The position numbers and the translations under genes were made by a program. A stretch of 58,435 nucleotides of DNA from Planctomycetota bacterium (GTDB lineage: Bacteria; Planctomycetota; Planctomycetia; Gemmatales; Gemmataceae), in contig JACPPF010000165.1 of NCBI GenBank assembly GCA_016191165.1, positions 1 to 58,435 of the forward strand, read 5' to 3'. Each line of letters begins with the position of its first letter. Positions within the stretch are counted from its first letter, which is position 1. Below are positions 8,705-16,788 of the stretch, piece by piece. The notes below the pieces were generated by a model that worked only from the letters and a program-made list of their open reading frames with translations, made no database searches and was not told the DNA's origin.

Positions 8705-9427
8705 ATGGCGAAGCGAAAACTCTACTGGCTGTGCGGAATTGGCGCCTTGCTCCTGACCTTCGGGATCACTGCGCTAGGCGCCGCCGTCAAGCATGAGCCG
8801 AGCTTTTATCGCCAGAGCCGAATTCCGGCCAGCAGCGAACGAAAGGTCCTTGGGCACAACTTCATGAGCAAATTCGGCCAAATGCTGGCCGACCGAAAGC
8901 AAGAGACCTGGGACTGTGATGTGACAGAGAAGGAAATGAACAGCTTCTTCGCGGAGATCTTCGATCAAATGGGAGAAACCGAGGGGCTGCGTAAGCTGGG
9001 CATCTCGTCCCCGAGCGTCATACTTCTGGATGACATGCACGTTCGCCTGGCGTTTCGCTACGGCTCAGGGTTTTTCAGCACCGTTATCTCGTATGATTTG
9101 AAAATCTGGCTCGTGCCGAAGGAGCCGAACGTGATCGCGGTCGAGTTCCTGCGTGCCCGCGCCGGTGCGTTGCCGATCTCGAACCGCTCAATCTTGCAGC
9201 AACTTTCTGATTTTGCCCAGAAGCAAAACTTCCAGGTGAATCTGTATCGTCATGAGGGGCACTCGGTGGCCGTCATCGACCTGCGTAACGAACCCCAGAA
9301 TGCCGCGTCGATCCTGACGATGCTCAAAATCGAACCGCATCGGCTGTCCATCCGCGGCAAGACGCTACCCAGCGGGTTGTCGCCACTTGATGCGAGTCGG
9401 GATTTCAACAAGCTCGCGTCGCCGTGA
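8705..9427 (+). CDS. Membrane-anchored protein of unknown function
   Basis: A 240-residue protein with one N-terminal membrane segment (CGIGALLLTFGITALG, about 10-25) and an extracytoplasmic domain. TEKEMNSFFAEIF and the mixed alpha/beta character recall YpmS-like (DUF2140) anchored proteins, but that link is weak. The ATG at 8705 was chosen because it places the helix at the N-terminus; the frame extends to 8342 only antisense to miaE. Divergent from miaE. Function unknown. Confidence 0.7.
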   Translation: MAKRKLYWLCGIGALLLTFGITALGAAVKHEPSFYRQSRIPASSERKVLGHNFMSKFGQMLADRKQETWDCDVTEKEMNSFFAEIFDQMGETEGLRKLGISSPSVILLDDMHVRLAFRYGSGFFSTVISYDLKIWLVPKEPNVIAVEFLRARAGALPISNRSILQQLSDFAQKQNFQVNLYRHEGHSVAVIDLRNEPQNAASILTMLKIEPHRLSIRGKTLPSGLSPLDASRDFNKLASP

Positions 9428-9438
9428 CGTGGCGAGCG

Positions 9439-9789
9439 TCACCTTGATTCCCACACGAAACGCCAGCTGGCTCCGTCCACTTGCGTCAATTTCACCTGAC
9501 CGATAACCCGGCGGCCGGTAAGCGAAAACATGCGTCGGGTTGGCGTGGAATCGGCCATCTCCTCAAAAGTCCCTGAGTCCCAGCGTTTTACCGTCCCGCG
9601 ATCGCCGCTCACCGGGCCTTCGTAATTGAGGTACATCGCGCGATGGTCGCCCAGAGCCGTGGCGTCAATCGTTCGCCCCGGTTCGGGCGGTTCGGCCAGC
9701 CGCCACGTTCGCAGCGCATCGCCAGCCTCTAACATCAGATCCCAGTGCAGTTCGGGGTGATCGTGGTCCAGAATGACAAATCGCGGCAT
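9439..9789 (-). CDS. Stand-alone LigD-type 3'-phosphoesterase domain protein
   Basis: A 116-residue protein that is only the phosphoesterase domain normally fused to bacterial ATP-dependent ligase LigD, which trims 3'-phosphates or ribonucleotides during end joining. The metal and catalytic pattern is kept: His9, His15 and Asp17 in DHDHPELHWDLMLE with the six-residue His spacing of LigD, and His49 in GDHRAMYLNYEGPVSGD. RGTVKRWDSG matches the LigD core. It is shorter than LigD domains (about 150-190). No ligase, polymerase or Ku gene lies nearby. Activity as a free enzyme is inference. Confidence 0.8.
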   Translation of the reverse strand: MPRFVILDHDHPELHWDLMLEAGDALRTWRLAEPPEPGRTIDATALGDHRAMYLNYEGPVSGDRGTVKRWDSGTFEEMADSTPTRRMFSLTGRRVIGQVKLTQVDGASWRFVWESR

Positions 9790-9916
9790 GGACCTGACCG
9801 TTTAATTCGCCGTGAATCCGCCAAGCCCTACCAGGAGCGCAGCGAATGGCGGCGATTCAGCGAGGTTCGTTCAAGCGAGCGTAAGCCGTCGGAAACCGTC
9901 TTTCGCTAACGAATAT

Positions 9917-10240
9917 TCACGCCACTTGGTCCACCAGTTCCACTGACAGCCCAAGGGCGTTGGCCACCGCTTCCAGGTTTGAAAACCTGACATCCTTGCC
10001 TTGTTCAATGTCGCGAATGGTGCTCTGATTGGGAATTCCGGCGAGCTTGGCCAGCGCGTACCAGGTCAGCCCGCGCGCCTCACGCGCTTCGCGGATCCGC
10101 GTTGGAATACCCGCCGGTGCTGGCTTTCGTCGCGCACTGGATTTGGGCGGGATTTCCAGAAGCGACGCGGCAATGATTCGGGCATGGCGAGCCCGGTCGT
10201 CGTCCGTCAGGCGGCGGTTTACGTGTTTCAGCTTTCTCAT
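9917..10240 (-). CDS. XRE-family helix-turn-helix antitoxin
   Basis: A 107-residue DNA-binding protein. Residues about 46-103 form an XRE/Cro HTH (IREAREARGLTWYALAKLAG, IPNQSTIRDIEQGKD, LEAVANALGLSVELV). Its start overlaps the stop of the upstream gene (ATGA at 10237-10240), a typical translationally coupled toxin-first toxin-antitoxin layout. It should neutralise the product of that gene and repress their shared promoter. Confidence 0.82.
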   Translation of the reverse strand: MRKLKHVNRRLTDDDRARHARIIAASLLEIPPKSSARRKPAPAGIPTRIREAREARGLTWYALAKLAGIPNQSTIRDIEQGKDVRFSNLEAVANALGLSVELVDQVA

Positions 10241-10509
10241 TTGCGTTTCCTTCGTCTCTCAGGAACTTCGTACGCTGTTACGGGGATGATCGTGTCTTCA
10301 TCGGGTTCTTCGTAAATCACGACGATATGCCGACCGTCGGGAACATGACCATAGACGCACGGCCGACCGCTGGTTCGGCTCGTGCCGTCGGATGAATGGC
10401 ATTCCAGGACGTAGTCCACGTCGTCCGTGGTGAGATCGTGTTCCTCGACGTGCTCCACGTTGCCGCCGGGCGTCGGATCCCAAATGATCTGAGTCCACCT
10501 CATTTCCAC
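10237..10509 (-). CDS. Putative toxin of a toxin-antitoxin pair
   Basis: A 90-residue protein starting MEMRWTQIIWDPTPGG. The middle HVEEHDLTTDDVDYVLE and the end DGRHIVVIYEEPDEDTIIPV follow the beta-alpha-beta pattern of BrnT/RelE-like small toxins (compare BrnT: WD..N....K H.V....A..V). It overlaps the downstream XRE gene by four bases. Toxicity, probably as an RNase, is inferred from context and fold pattern; sequence similarity alone is weak. Confidence 0.65.
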   Translation of the reverse strand: MEMRWTQIIWDPTPGGNVEHVEEHDLTTDDVDYVLECHSSDGTSRTSGRPCVYGHVPDGRHIVVIYEEPDEDTIIPVTAYEVPERRRKRK

Positions 10510-10738
10510 CCAACCTTAAATTGTAACATTTTCTTGTAGTAATGCAATTCCGGTAGAGTGCGTCCCCGCGCCGCCAGGGCGCAAATCTTCTGACAATTGA
10601 AGCCCTCCGCAAGCAAAAAAACGCAGCCACAAACGGAGTATTTCAATTGGACGCCCTCCGGCTACCCCGTATGATACAATGGATTGGCCCACTCGTTCCA
10701 TCCTTGTAAGCTCTCCCGCCGTAGGATGTTAAGCTACC

Positions 10739-13129
10739 ATGCGTTTCCCGATTCCAGCCTGCGCGATTGCGACCCTCTTCCTGTGCCTCCTCTCGCGTGG
10801 CGCCCCCGTTGCGGCACAGACCAAGCAACCCGCCGCCAAGAAGAGCGACGCGGTCGCCAAGGTGATTATTCCCTACGTGACCAAGCATTGCGTCATGTGC
10901 CACGGGCCGAAAAAGAAAAACGCCGACTTGCGACTTGATATCTTCAAGGACGAAGCGACCATCCTGAAGGGCCGCAAACGCTGGCATGAGGTGTTGCGCA
11001 TGGTTCACGGCGGCGAAATGCCCCCGGAGAAGCAGCCGCGGCCCGACCTCAAAGACACCGACGCGTTTCTGAAAGCCATCAATGACATTTTCATCGCGGC
11101 GGACACGACCGGCAAGCGTGATCCCGGGCGCGTAACCATGCGCCGGCTCAATCGGGCTGAGTACAACAATACCATTCGCGATCTCGTCGGCTTCACCGAT
11201 TTTCGACCCGCTGACGACTTCCCCTCCGACGACGTCGGGCACGGGTTCGACAACATCGGCGACGTGCTCACCGTCTCCCCCGTGCTGATGGAACGCTACC
11301 TCGCGGCGGCCGAGACGATCATGAAAAACTCGATCACGGTCGGCCCGCCGCCCAAACCCGCCGTCGAGGTGACCTCCGCTCGCTTCCTGCAACCCTCGGT
11401 GCGCAATCCGGACAAGATCGGCCGGTTCCGCTCGATCACCGAGGCCAAGGGAACGCTGTTCACGTTTTTCAAGGTCGGGCGCGAAGGCGACTTCAAGGCC
11501 CGTGTGCGAGCCCACGGCAATCAGGTCGGCAAGGAAGTCGTTAAGCTCGCCTTGTTGGTCAACGGCAAACAGGAGAAGGTGTTTGATGTCGCCAACAGCA
11601 GCGGGGGCAAATTTGGGAGAAGTTATGACGTCCAAGTCCACCTCAAGCCCGGTTCGCACCGCATCGAGGCCATGTTTCTGAATCCATATGCCGACCCCGA
11701 ACGCAAGGCCAAGCGTGCCCTGAATGTTGAAGCCATCCAGCTTGAAGGCCCGCTCGACACCCGGCCGCCGTCCCATTACAAGCTTCTCGCCCACATGCCA
11801 GGCGCGAGCAAAGAAGAGGCGGCCCGCGAGATTCTGACCCGCTTCGCCTCGCGCGCTTACCGCCGGCCCGCCGCGAAGGCCGAAGTGGATCGCCTGCTCA
11901 AATTCGTCGATCTGGCTCAAAAAAACAAGGAGAGCTGGGAAGCCGGCATTCAGCTCGCGATGCAAGCGGTCCTCTGCTCATCCAAGTTTCTTTTCCGCGT
12001 CGAACTTGATTCCCGCCCGGACAGCAAGGATCCGCATCCCATCGACGATTATCAGCTCGCGTCGCGCCTGTCCTACTTTTTGTGGAGCACGATGCCCGAC
12101 GACGAGCTCTTCGCCCTTGCCGCCAGGAAACAACTGCACCAGAATCTCAAGCCGCAAGTGATTCGCATGTTGAAGGACCCCAGGGCAGCGGCCCTGACCG
12201 AGAACTTTGCGGCCCAGTGGCTGCACCTGCGCTTGCTCAGGACGCACGCTCCGGATTCCAAGCTCTTTCCGGATTTTGACGAGGCACTGCGTTCGGACAT
12301 GATCCGCGAGACCGAGCTATTCTTCTATGCCATTGTCCAGGAAGATCGCAGCATTCTCGATCTGATCGACAGCAATTTCACGTTCATGAACGCACGTTTG
12401 GCTCGCCACTATGGCATCGCCGACACCAATGGCAATCGACTCTACCAGAAGGCGAAGGTCAAGCCGGGCACACCGTTTCCGGGCCGATTTGAACGCGGCG
12501 GCAAATCAGATGAGTTCCTGCGCGTCACCTTCGCCGACGATCAGCGTGGCGGCGTTCTGACCCAGGCGAGCATCTTGACGCTGACCTCCAATCCGACCCG
12601 CACCTCGCCCGTGAAGCGCGGCGTTTGGGTGTTGGATCAAATCCTCGGCGCCCCGCCTCCGCCTCCGCCGCCCAACGTGCCGGAGCTGGAATCCAAGGGG
12701 CAGCTGAAAGGAACCCTGCGCGAACGCATGGAGCAACACCGCAAGAACCCGAGTTGCGCCAATTGCCACGCCCGCATGGATCCGATCGGCTTCGCCTTCG
12801 AAAACTTCAACGCCATCGGCCGATTTCGCGTGCAAGATGAAGGCCGGGAAATCGACGCTTCAGGAGTGTTACCCAATGGCCAAAAATTCAATGGCCCCAA
12901 GGATCTCAAGGCGATTTTGATGGGCAAAAAGGATCTTTTCAGTCGTGCCTTGACGGAAAAGATGGTAACCTATGGAATAGGCCGAGGCATCGAATACTAC
13001 GACAAACCAGCCATTGACCGGATCGTGTCGGCTCTCTCCAAGAATGACTTCCGTTTCTCCACCCTGATGGTCGAAATTACCCAAAGCGAACCTTTTCGTA
13101 TGCGGAGAGGAAAGGATCAGAAGGACTAA
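10739..13129 (+). CDS. Planctomycete DUF1587/1592/1588/1585 c-type cytochrome-like protein
   Basis: A 796-residue exported protein. A signal peptide (IPACAIATLFLCLLSRG) is followed by a cytochrome c-like segment with CVMCH (about residues 58-62) and the methionine region GGEMPPEKQP, then DUF1587 (RRLNRAEYNNTIRDLVG, about 135-195), DUF1595, DUF1592 (SRLSYFLWSTMPDDELF), DUF1588 (TSPVKRGVWVLDQILG) ending in a second heme-type CANCH, and DUF1585 at the C-terminus. Members usually pair with a DUF1552 protein, found here at 13993. An extracytoplasmic redox role is likely; the substrate is unknown. Confidence 0.92.
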   Translation: MRFPIPACAIATLFLCLLSRGAPVAAQTKQPAAKKSDAVAKVIIPYVTKHCVMCHGPKKKNADLRLDIFKDEATILKGRKRWHEVLRMVHGGEMPPEKQPRPDLKDTDAFLKAINDIFIAADTTGKRDPGRVTMRRLNRAEYNNTIRDLVGFTDFRPADDFPSDDVGHGFDNIGDVLTVSPVLMERYLAAAETIMKNSITVGPPPKPAVEVTSARFLQPSVRNPDKIGRFRSITEAKGTLFTFFKVGREGDFKARVRAHGNQVGKEVVKLALLVNGKQEKVFDVANSSGGKFGRSYDVQVHLKPGSHRIEAMFLNPYADPERKAKRALNVEAIQLEGPLDTRPPSHYKLLAHMPGASKEEAAREILTRFASRAYRRPAAKAEVDRLLKFVDLAQKNKESWEAGIQLAMQAVLCSSKFLFRVELDSRPDSKDPHPIDDYQLASRLSYFLWSTMPDDELFALAARKQLHQNLKPQVIRMLKDPRAAALTENFAAQWLHLRLLRTHAPDSKLFPDFDEALRSDMIRETELFFYAIVQEDRSILDLIDSNFTFMNARLARHYGIADTNGNRLYQKAKVKPGTPFPGRFERGGKSDEFLRVTFADDQRGGVLTQASILTLTSNPTRTSPVKRGVWVLDQILGAPPPPPPPNVPELESKGQLKGTLRERMEQHRKNPSCANCHARMDPIGFAFENFNAIGRFRVQDEGREIDASGVLPNGQKFNGPKDLKAILMGKKDLFSRALTEKMVTYGIGRGIEYYDKPAIDRIVSALSKNDFRFSTLMVEITQSEPFRMRRGKDQKD

Positions 13130-13143
13130 TCTGGAGGCCAATC

Positions 13144-13458
13144 ATGGTTGTGGCGTCACACTATCCGCATATTGAAACCGATGAGAAAGGCACGCTGCGC
13201 ATCGGTGCGTCACGCTATGAAGTGATCCATCTAGCTTCGGAACATTTTCACCATGGCTGGTCCGCCGAGGAACTGCTCCGCCAACATGCCGATCTTCGCC
13301 CCGAGGAAGTCTATGCCGCCCTGGCTTACTTTTACGACCACTACGAGGCGATGGTCGCCCAGATGCAAGCCTTCAATGAGCGCGGCAAAGCGCGTTTGCA
13401 AGACCAGACGTTGACGCGCGAGCAACTGCTGAAACGGCTCGGCAAAGCTCAGGGGTAA
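13144..13458 (+). CDS. DUF433 family antitoxin-like protein
   Basis: A 104-residue protein with the DUF433 (VapB45-like) pattern: GTLRIGASRYEVIHLASEHF, WSAEELLRQHADLRPEEVYAALAYF. DUF433 proteins are small winged-helix-type antitoxins that precede PIN-like toxins. It starts 14 bases after the cytochrome gene behind CTGGAGG, so it may be read from that transcript, and it ends three bases before the PIN-like gene. Confidence 0.8.
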   Translation: MVVASHYPHIETDEKGTLRIGASRYEVIHLASEHFHHGWSAEELLRQHADLRPEEVYAALAYFYDHYEAMVAQMQAFNERGKARLQDQTLTREQLLKRLGKAQG

Positions 13459-13460
13459 TC

Positions 13461-13811
13461 GTGGCCCTGACCTTCTACATGGACGTGCACATTCCCGCAG
13501 CCGTAACCGATGATCTACGCCGTAATGGCATTGATGTCTTGACTGGCCAGGAAGACCAGACACGCACCGCGGACGACGAGGATTTGTTGGACCGCGCGAC
13601 ATTGCTTGGGCGATTGCTCTTCACCTGCGACGAGGACTTTCTCACTATCGCAGCAGCGTGGCAGCATTCGGGAAAACAATTTGCCGGCATAATATTCGCC
13701 GCGCAAATGGGTATGAGCGTCGGCCAAACCATCGCTGACATTCAACTATTCGCGGAGGTATGTTCGCCCGACGAAGTTGCGGATCAGGTGATCTATCTCC
13801 CCTTGAAGTGA
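13461..13811 (+). CDS. DUF5615 PIN-like toxin
   Basis: A 116-residue protein of the PIN-like (Mut7-C/DUF5615) type: FYMDVHIPAAVTDDLRRNGIDV carries the first acidic residue, TADDEDLLDRATLLGR the middle acidic cluster, and TCDEDFLTIA the last acidic pair, a layout expected to bind metal for RNA cleavage. It starts with GTG, two bases after the DUF433 stop, with the AGGGG ribosome-binding site inside the end of that gene. The two form one toxin-antitoxin unit. Confidence 0.82.
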   Translation: MALTFYMDVHIPAAVTDDLRRNGIDVLTGQEDQTRTADDEDLLDRATLLGRLLFTCDEDFLTIAAAWQHSGKQFAGIIFAAQMGMSVGQTIADIQLFAEVCSPDEVADQVIYLPLK

Positions 13812-13992
13812 AGATTGCGGAGATTGTGATTTGAAAATCGAATTTTATCAGTCTGCCTTGACGCAATTGGTGTTACATTGTGAAATAGAGAACGCCGTAA
13901 CGCCCCCCGAATTGTGGCGTCCGCCTTCACCTGTTTTTTGATCATAGACACAGCAACGATCGCCGCCACGCGGCAACGAAAGGACCAAACGC

Positions 13993-15327
13993 ATGACCAG
14001 GTTGATCTCGCGTCGTACCGTATTGCAAGGTCTCGGAGCGTCGATCGCGCTGCCGTGGCTTGAAGCGATGGGCCCGCTTTCCGCGTGGGCGAGCCAGGCG
14101 CCCGCCGCCAATCGCACGCCGATGCGTATGGCATTCCTTTACGTCCCCAACGGCAAAAACATGGTCGAGTGGACGCCAACCGCGACCGGGGCAGACTTCA
14201 CGTTGCCGCGCATCTTGCAACCGCTTGCCGAGGTCCGCGAATACGTCAGCGTCTTGACCGGGTTGACCGCGGACAAGGCGCGGCCCAACGGCGACGGCCC
14301 TGGCGATCACGCTCGCGCGATGGCCGCGTTCCTGACCGGAGCTCAGCCGCGTAAGACCGCGGGGAGCGACATCCGCGTCGGCCTGTCGGTCGATCAGGCC
14401 GCGGCCGCCCGTATCGGCAGCCAGACGCGCTTGCCCTCGCTTGAAATCGGCGCCGATCCGAGCGCCCTGGCGGGCAACTGCGATTCGGGTTATTCGTGTG
14501 CCTACTCCTCCACGATCTCCTGGCGTTCGGCTACGCAGCCGATGCCGAAACTGAATAACCCGCGTCAAATCTTCGATCGCCTGTTCACATCAGGACCGGA
14601 CGCGAACCGCGTTCGCGCGGACCGCAATCGCCGCAGCATTCTCGATTTCGTCCGCGAGGACGCCGCGGGCTTGCAGAACCGCCTCGGCATCAACGATCGC
14701 CGCAAGCTTGAGGAATACCTCGGCGCCATTCGCGACATCGAGCAGCGCATCGAACGCGCCGCCCGCCTCCCCGAGCCGCGCCGGCCGAATCTGACGCTGC
14801 CGACGGGCATTCCGCGCGATTACCAGGAACACCTTCGGCTCCTGGCCGACCTCTTGGTCCTCGCGTTCCAGGCCGACATCACGCGCGTCAGCACGTTCGT
14901 GTTCGCCAACGAAGGCTCGAACAAGCCCTACCCGTTCATCGAGGTTCGCGAAGGCCATCACGACCTTTCCCACCACGGCAACGACCGGACCAAGCTGCAA
15001 AAGATCGGCACGATCAACCGCTTCCACGTCACGCAGCTCGCCTACCTGCTGAATCGCCTGAAGAACATCCGCGAAGGCGACCGCACGCTGCTTGACAACT
15101 GCATGATTGCCTACGGCTCGGGCAACTCCGACGGCAACCGGCATAACCACGACGACCTGCCGATCCTCCTGTGCGGCCGCGGCTCCGGCACGATCCGCTC
15201 GGGCCGCCACGTGCGCTATGCCCGCAACACGCCGCTGAACAACCTCTGGCTGTCCATGCTCGACCGCATGGGCACCCGCGTCGATCGGCTCGGCGACAGC
15301 ACGGGCCGGCTAGGTGAATTGACATAG
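13993..15327 (+). CDS. Tat-exported DUF1552 protein
   Basis: A 444-residue protein with a twin-arginine signal (ISRRTVLQGLGASIALPWLE, about 5-25) and DUF1552 throughout (MAFLYVPNGKNM; DGPGDHARAMAAFLTGA; GSGNSDGNRHNHDDLPILL). DUF1552 is found almost entirely in Planctomycetes, Verrucomicrobia and Myxobacteria beside DUF1592/1588 cytochromes and resembles DUF1501/alkaline-phosphatase-like folds. Its partner at 10739 lies upstream, with a toxin-antitoxin pair and 181 bases between. GAAAGGA 8 bases upstream supports the start. Biochemical role unknown. Confidence 0.92.
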   Translation: MTRLISRRTVLQGLGASIALPWLEAMGPLSAWASQAPAANRTPMRMAFLYVPNGKNMVEWTPTATGADFTLPRILQPLAEVREYVSVLTGLTADKARPNGDGPGDHARAMAAFLTGAQPRKTAGSDIRVGLSVDQAAAARIGSQTRLPSLEIGADPSALAGNCDSGYSCAYSSTISWRSATQPMPKLNNPRQIFDRLFTSGPDANRVRADRNRRSILDFVREDAAGLQNRLGINDRRKLEEYLGAIRDIEQRIERAARLPEPRRPNLTLPTGIPRDYQEHLRLLADLLVLAFQADITRVSTFVFANEGSNKPYPFIEVREGHHDLSHHGNDRTKLQKIGTINRFHVTQLAYLLNRLKNIREGDRTLLDNCMIAYGSGNSDGNRHNHDDLPILLCGRGSGTIRSGRHVRYARNTPLNNLWLSMLDRMGTRVDRLGDSTGRLGELT

Positions 15328-15367
15328 GAGCGAGCCGAGCCGCGTAAGCGGCCGGGTGAAGCAACCG

Positions 15368-15410
15368 AAGCCGCTTGCAACGCGAGGTTGTGAGCGGCTT
15401 TCCTGTTTTT
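15368..15410 (+). terminator. Rho-independent terminator after the DUF1552 gene
   Basis: aagccgct-tgcaac (15368-15381) pairs with gttg-tgagcggctt (15387-15400) around gcgag, followed by tcctgttttt. Stem plus T-tract, 41 bases after the DUF1552 stop. Confidence 0.7.
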
Positions 15411-15467
15411 GCGTATCGTTCAAATGCGGTAGTGTGGAAACGCAAACAAAGCAGCATTCTTGCGAAT

Positions 15468-15947
15468 TCAGGGAATACGCCACTTGGCGGAGATTTTCTC
15501 ATACTCAAAAAGGGGATTATCGCCTAAGTATTTCAAACCATCCCATATTTCCATCCACTCCAAAAATCCATCCACTTCTCGATCCTTGATCCGCCGGCAT
15601 TCTAATTCAAGTGGGGCGAAGACTTGTAGGCAGTCTCGAAGGGACGCGGCTTGCGCTGTTGCGCCGATCATTTCATACGCGGCGATCGCGTCTTTGGTCA
15701 TCGGATCGAAATCGACGAGCCGATTCCAAAAATATTGGCCCGCGCCGCCATTGAAAACCTCTGATTCAATCCAAACAGTCGGGGTCAACACTCGATAGCC
15801 GGGCGGCAACGTCCAGGTGAATCGATAGTCGGACGCGTTCAGCTTCTCCCGACCAAACCGATTTTCCAGACAATCAAAGAGGAATTGCTCAACGTCGTCA
15901 TCGTTGAGCTTTGCGACCGTGCCGACCACTTCATCGACGTTGACCAT
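15468..15947 (-). CDS. DMP19-like DUF4375 protein
   Basis: A 159-residue cytoplasmic protein. VWIESEVFNGGAGQYFWNRL is the DUF4375/DMP19 signature (E-x-NGG-x-QYF), a fold related to the Neisseria DNA-mimic DMP19 but widespread in immunity-type and housekeeping contexts. The start at 15947 gives MVNVDEVVGTVAKLND; an upstream GTG at 16004 would overlap the next gene. It lies downstream of the DUF4058 gene and is probably co-transcribed. Function unknown. Confidence 0.72.
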   Translation of the reverse strand: MVNVDEVVGTVAKLNDDDVEQFLFDCLENRFGREKLNASDYRFTWTLPPGYRVLTPTVWIESEVFNGGAGQYFWNRLVDFDPMTKDAIAAYEMIGATAQAASLRDCLQVFAPLELECRRIKDREVDGFLEWMEIWDGLKYLGDNPLFEYEKISAKWRIP

Positions 15948-15979
15948 TTTCCACCAATAGCGTTGGTCGCGTTCGCGAT

Positions 15980-16708
15980 TCACCCCCGCACCCGCCGCCG
16001 GCAAACTGCCTCATAGGTGGCTTCCAAATCCACCGGCACCACGTCCGCCCCCTTCAGCGCCAACGGCATCGTCGGCAACGCTTCGCCGAGCGCCAGGGGT
16101 TGCTGCCAGATGTCAATCTCCGCGCGATCCTCGCGTGTCACCGGTCTATACGCCACCGCGTAGAGGAAGCAATCGGCCCCCATTCGATATTGCGCCGGTT
16201 GCTTCAGGAGGTCGATCATTTCGTTGTGCAGATTCGCGTGCCGGCTCGTCACGATGTCGATGACGACCACGCCGATGCCCTGGTGCAGATAGCTACCACA
16301 TTTGATCGCGAAAGCCTGGCGGTGGGCTTCGCGGTCCTTGTTACCGGGGCTGATGAGTTCGACCGAACCAACCAGCGTTGGCCCCCCTTCGCTGGAATAG
16401 ATCTGAACCGAAAACGAATCCGGAAACACGCCCGGCATAGTCGCGGTCGGCGTGGGCGGCGACCACGTCTTCTTCACGACCGCCACGCCGCCGTTTTTCT
16501 CCGGCGCCGGTGGGTGCGGAGTCTCCTCGAAAGTTGCGACATCAATCTCAACACGGCCGCCAACGGTAACCAACTCCTCGGCAAAGAAACCGACAGGCAG
16601 CCATTCCTCGTTGAGCGCGTCAACAAGCGCCGTGGCCCATGCGGAGTGAAAGGATTCCCAGTGCCTTCGCTGCGAGAGCGGCGGATGGAAGTGATCTAGC
16701 AATGGCAT
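15980..16708 (-). CDS. DUF4058 family protein
   Basis: A 242-residue protein with the DUF4058 opening MPLLDHFHPPLSQRRHWESF, then FFAEELVTVGGRVEIDVATF and the core VGSVELISPGNKDREAHRQAF ... LHQGIGVVVIDIVTSRHANL. The E...SP.NK...G pattern recalls restriction-endonuclease-like folds, although activity has not been shown to my knowledge. The family is very common in Planctomycetes and Cyanobacteria, often in many copies. Part of a two-gene minus-strand unit with DUF4375. Confidence 0.8.
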   Translation of the reverse strand: MPLLDHFHPPLSQRRHWESFHSAWATALVDALNEEWLPVGFFAEELVTVGGRVEIDVATFEETPHPPAPEKNGGVAVVKKTWSPPTPTATMPGVFPDSFSVQIYSSEGGPTLVGSVELISPGNKDREAHRQAFAIKCGSYLHQGIGVVVIDIVTSRHANLHNEMIDLLKQPAQYRMGADCFLYAVAYRPVTREDRAEIDIWQQPLALGEALPTMPLALKGADVVPVDLEATYEAVCRRRVRG

Positions 16709-16788
16709 GTAAGAAATCCCGTCAGGCGGTCCGAGTTCCTCTGCGCGGCTATGGGTGCATGTTACCAGAAACCACGGTTGTCGTTCAA

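Noticed and set aside
10643-11965. 440-residue minus-strand frame opposite the DUF1592 gene
   Set aside because: A shadow frame caused by GC-rich codon use; the plus-strand gene carries clear domain motifs.
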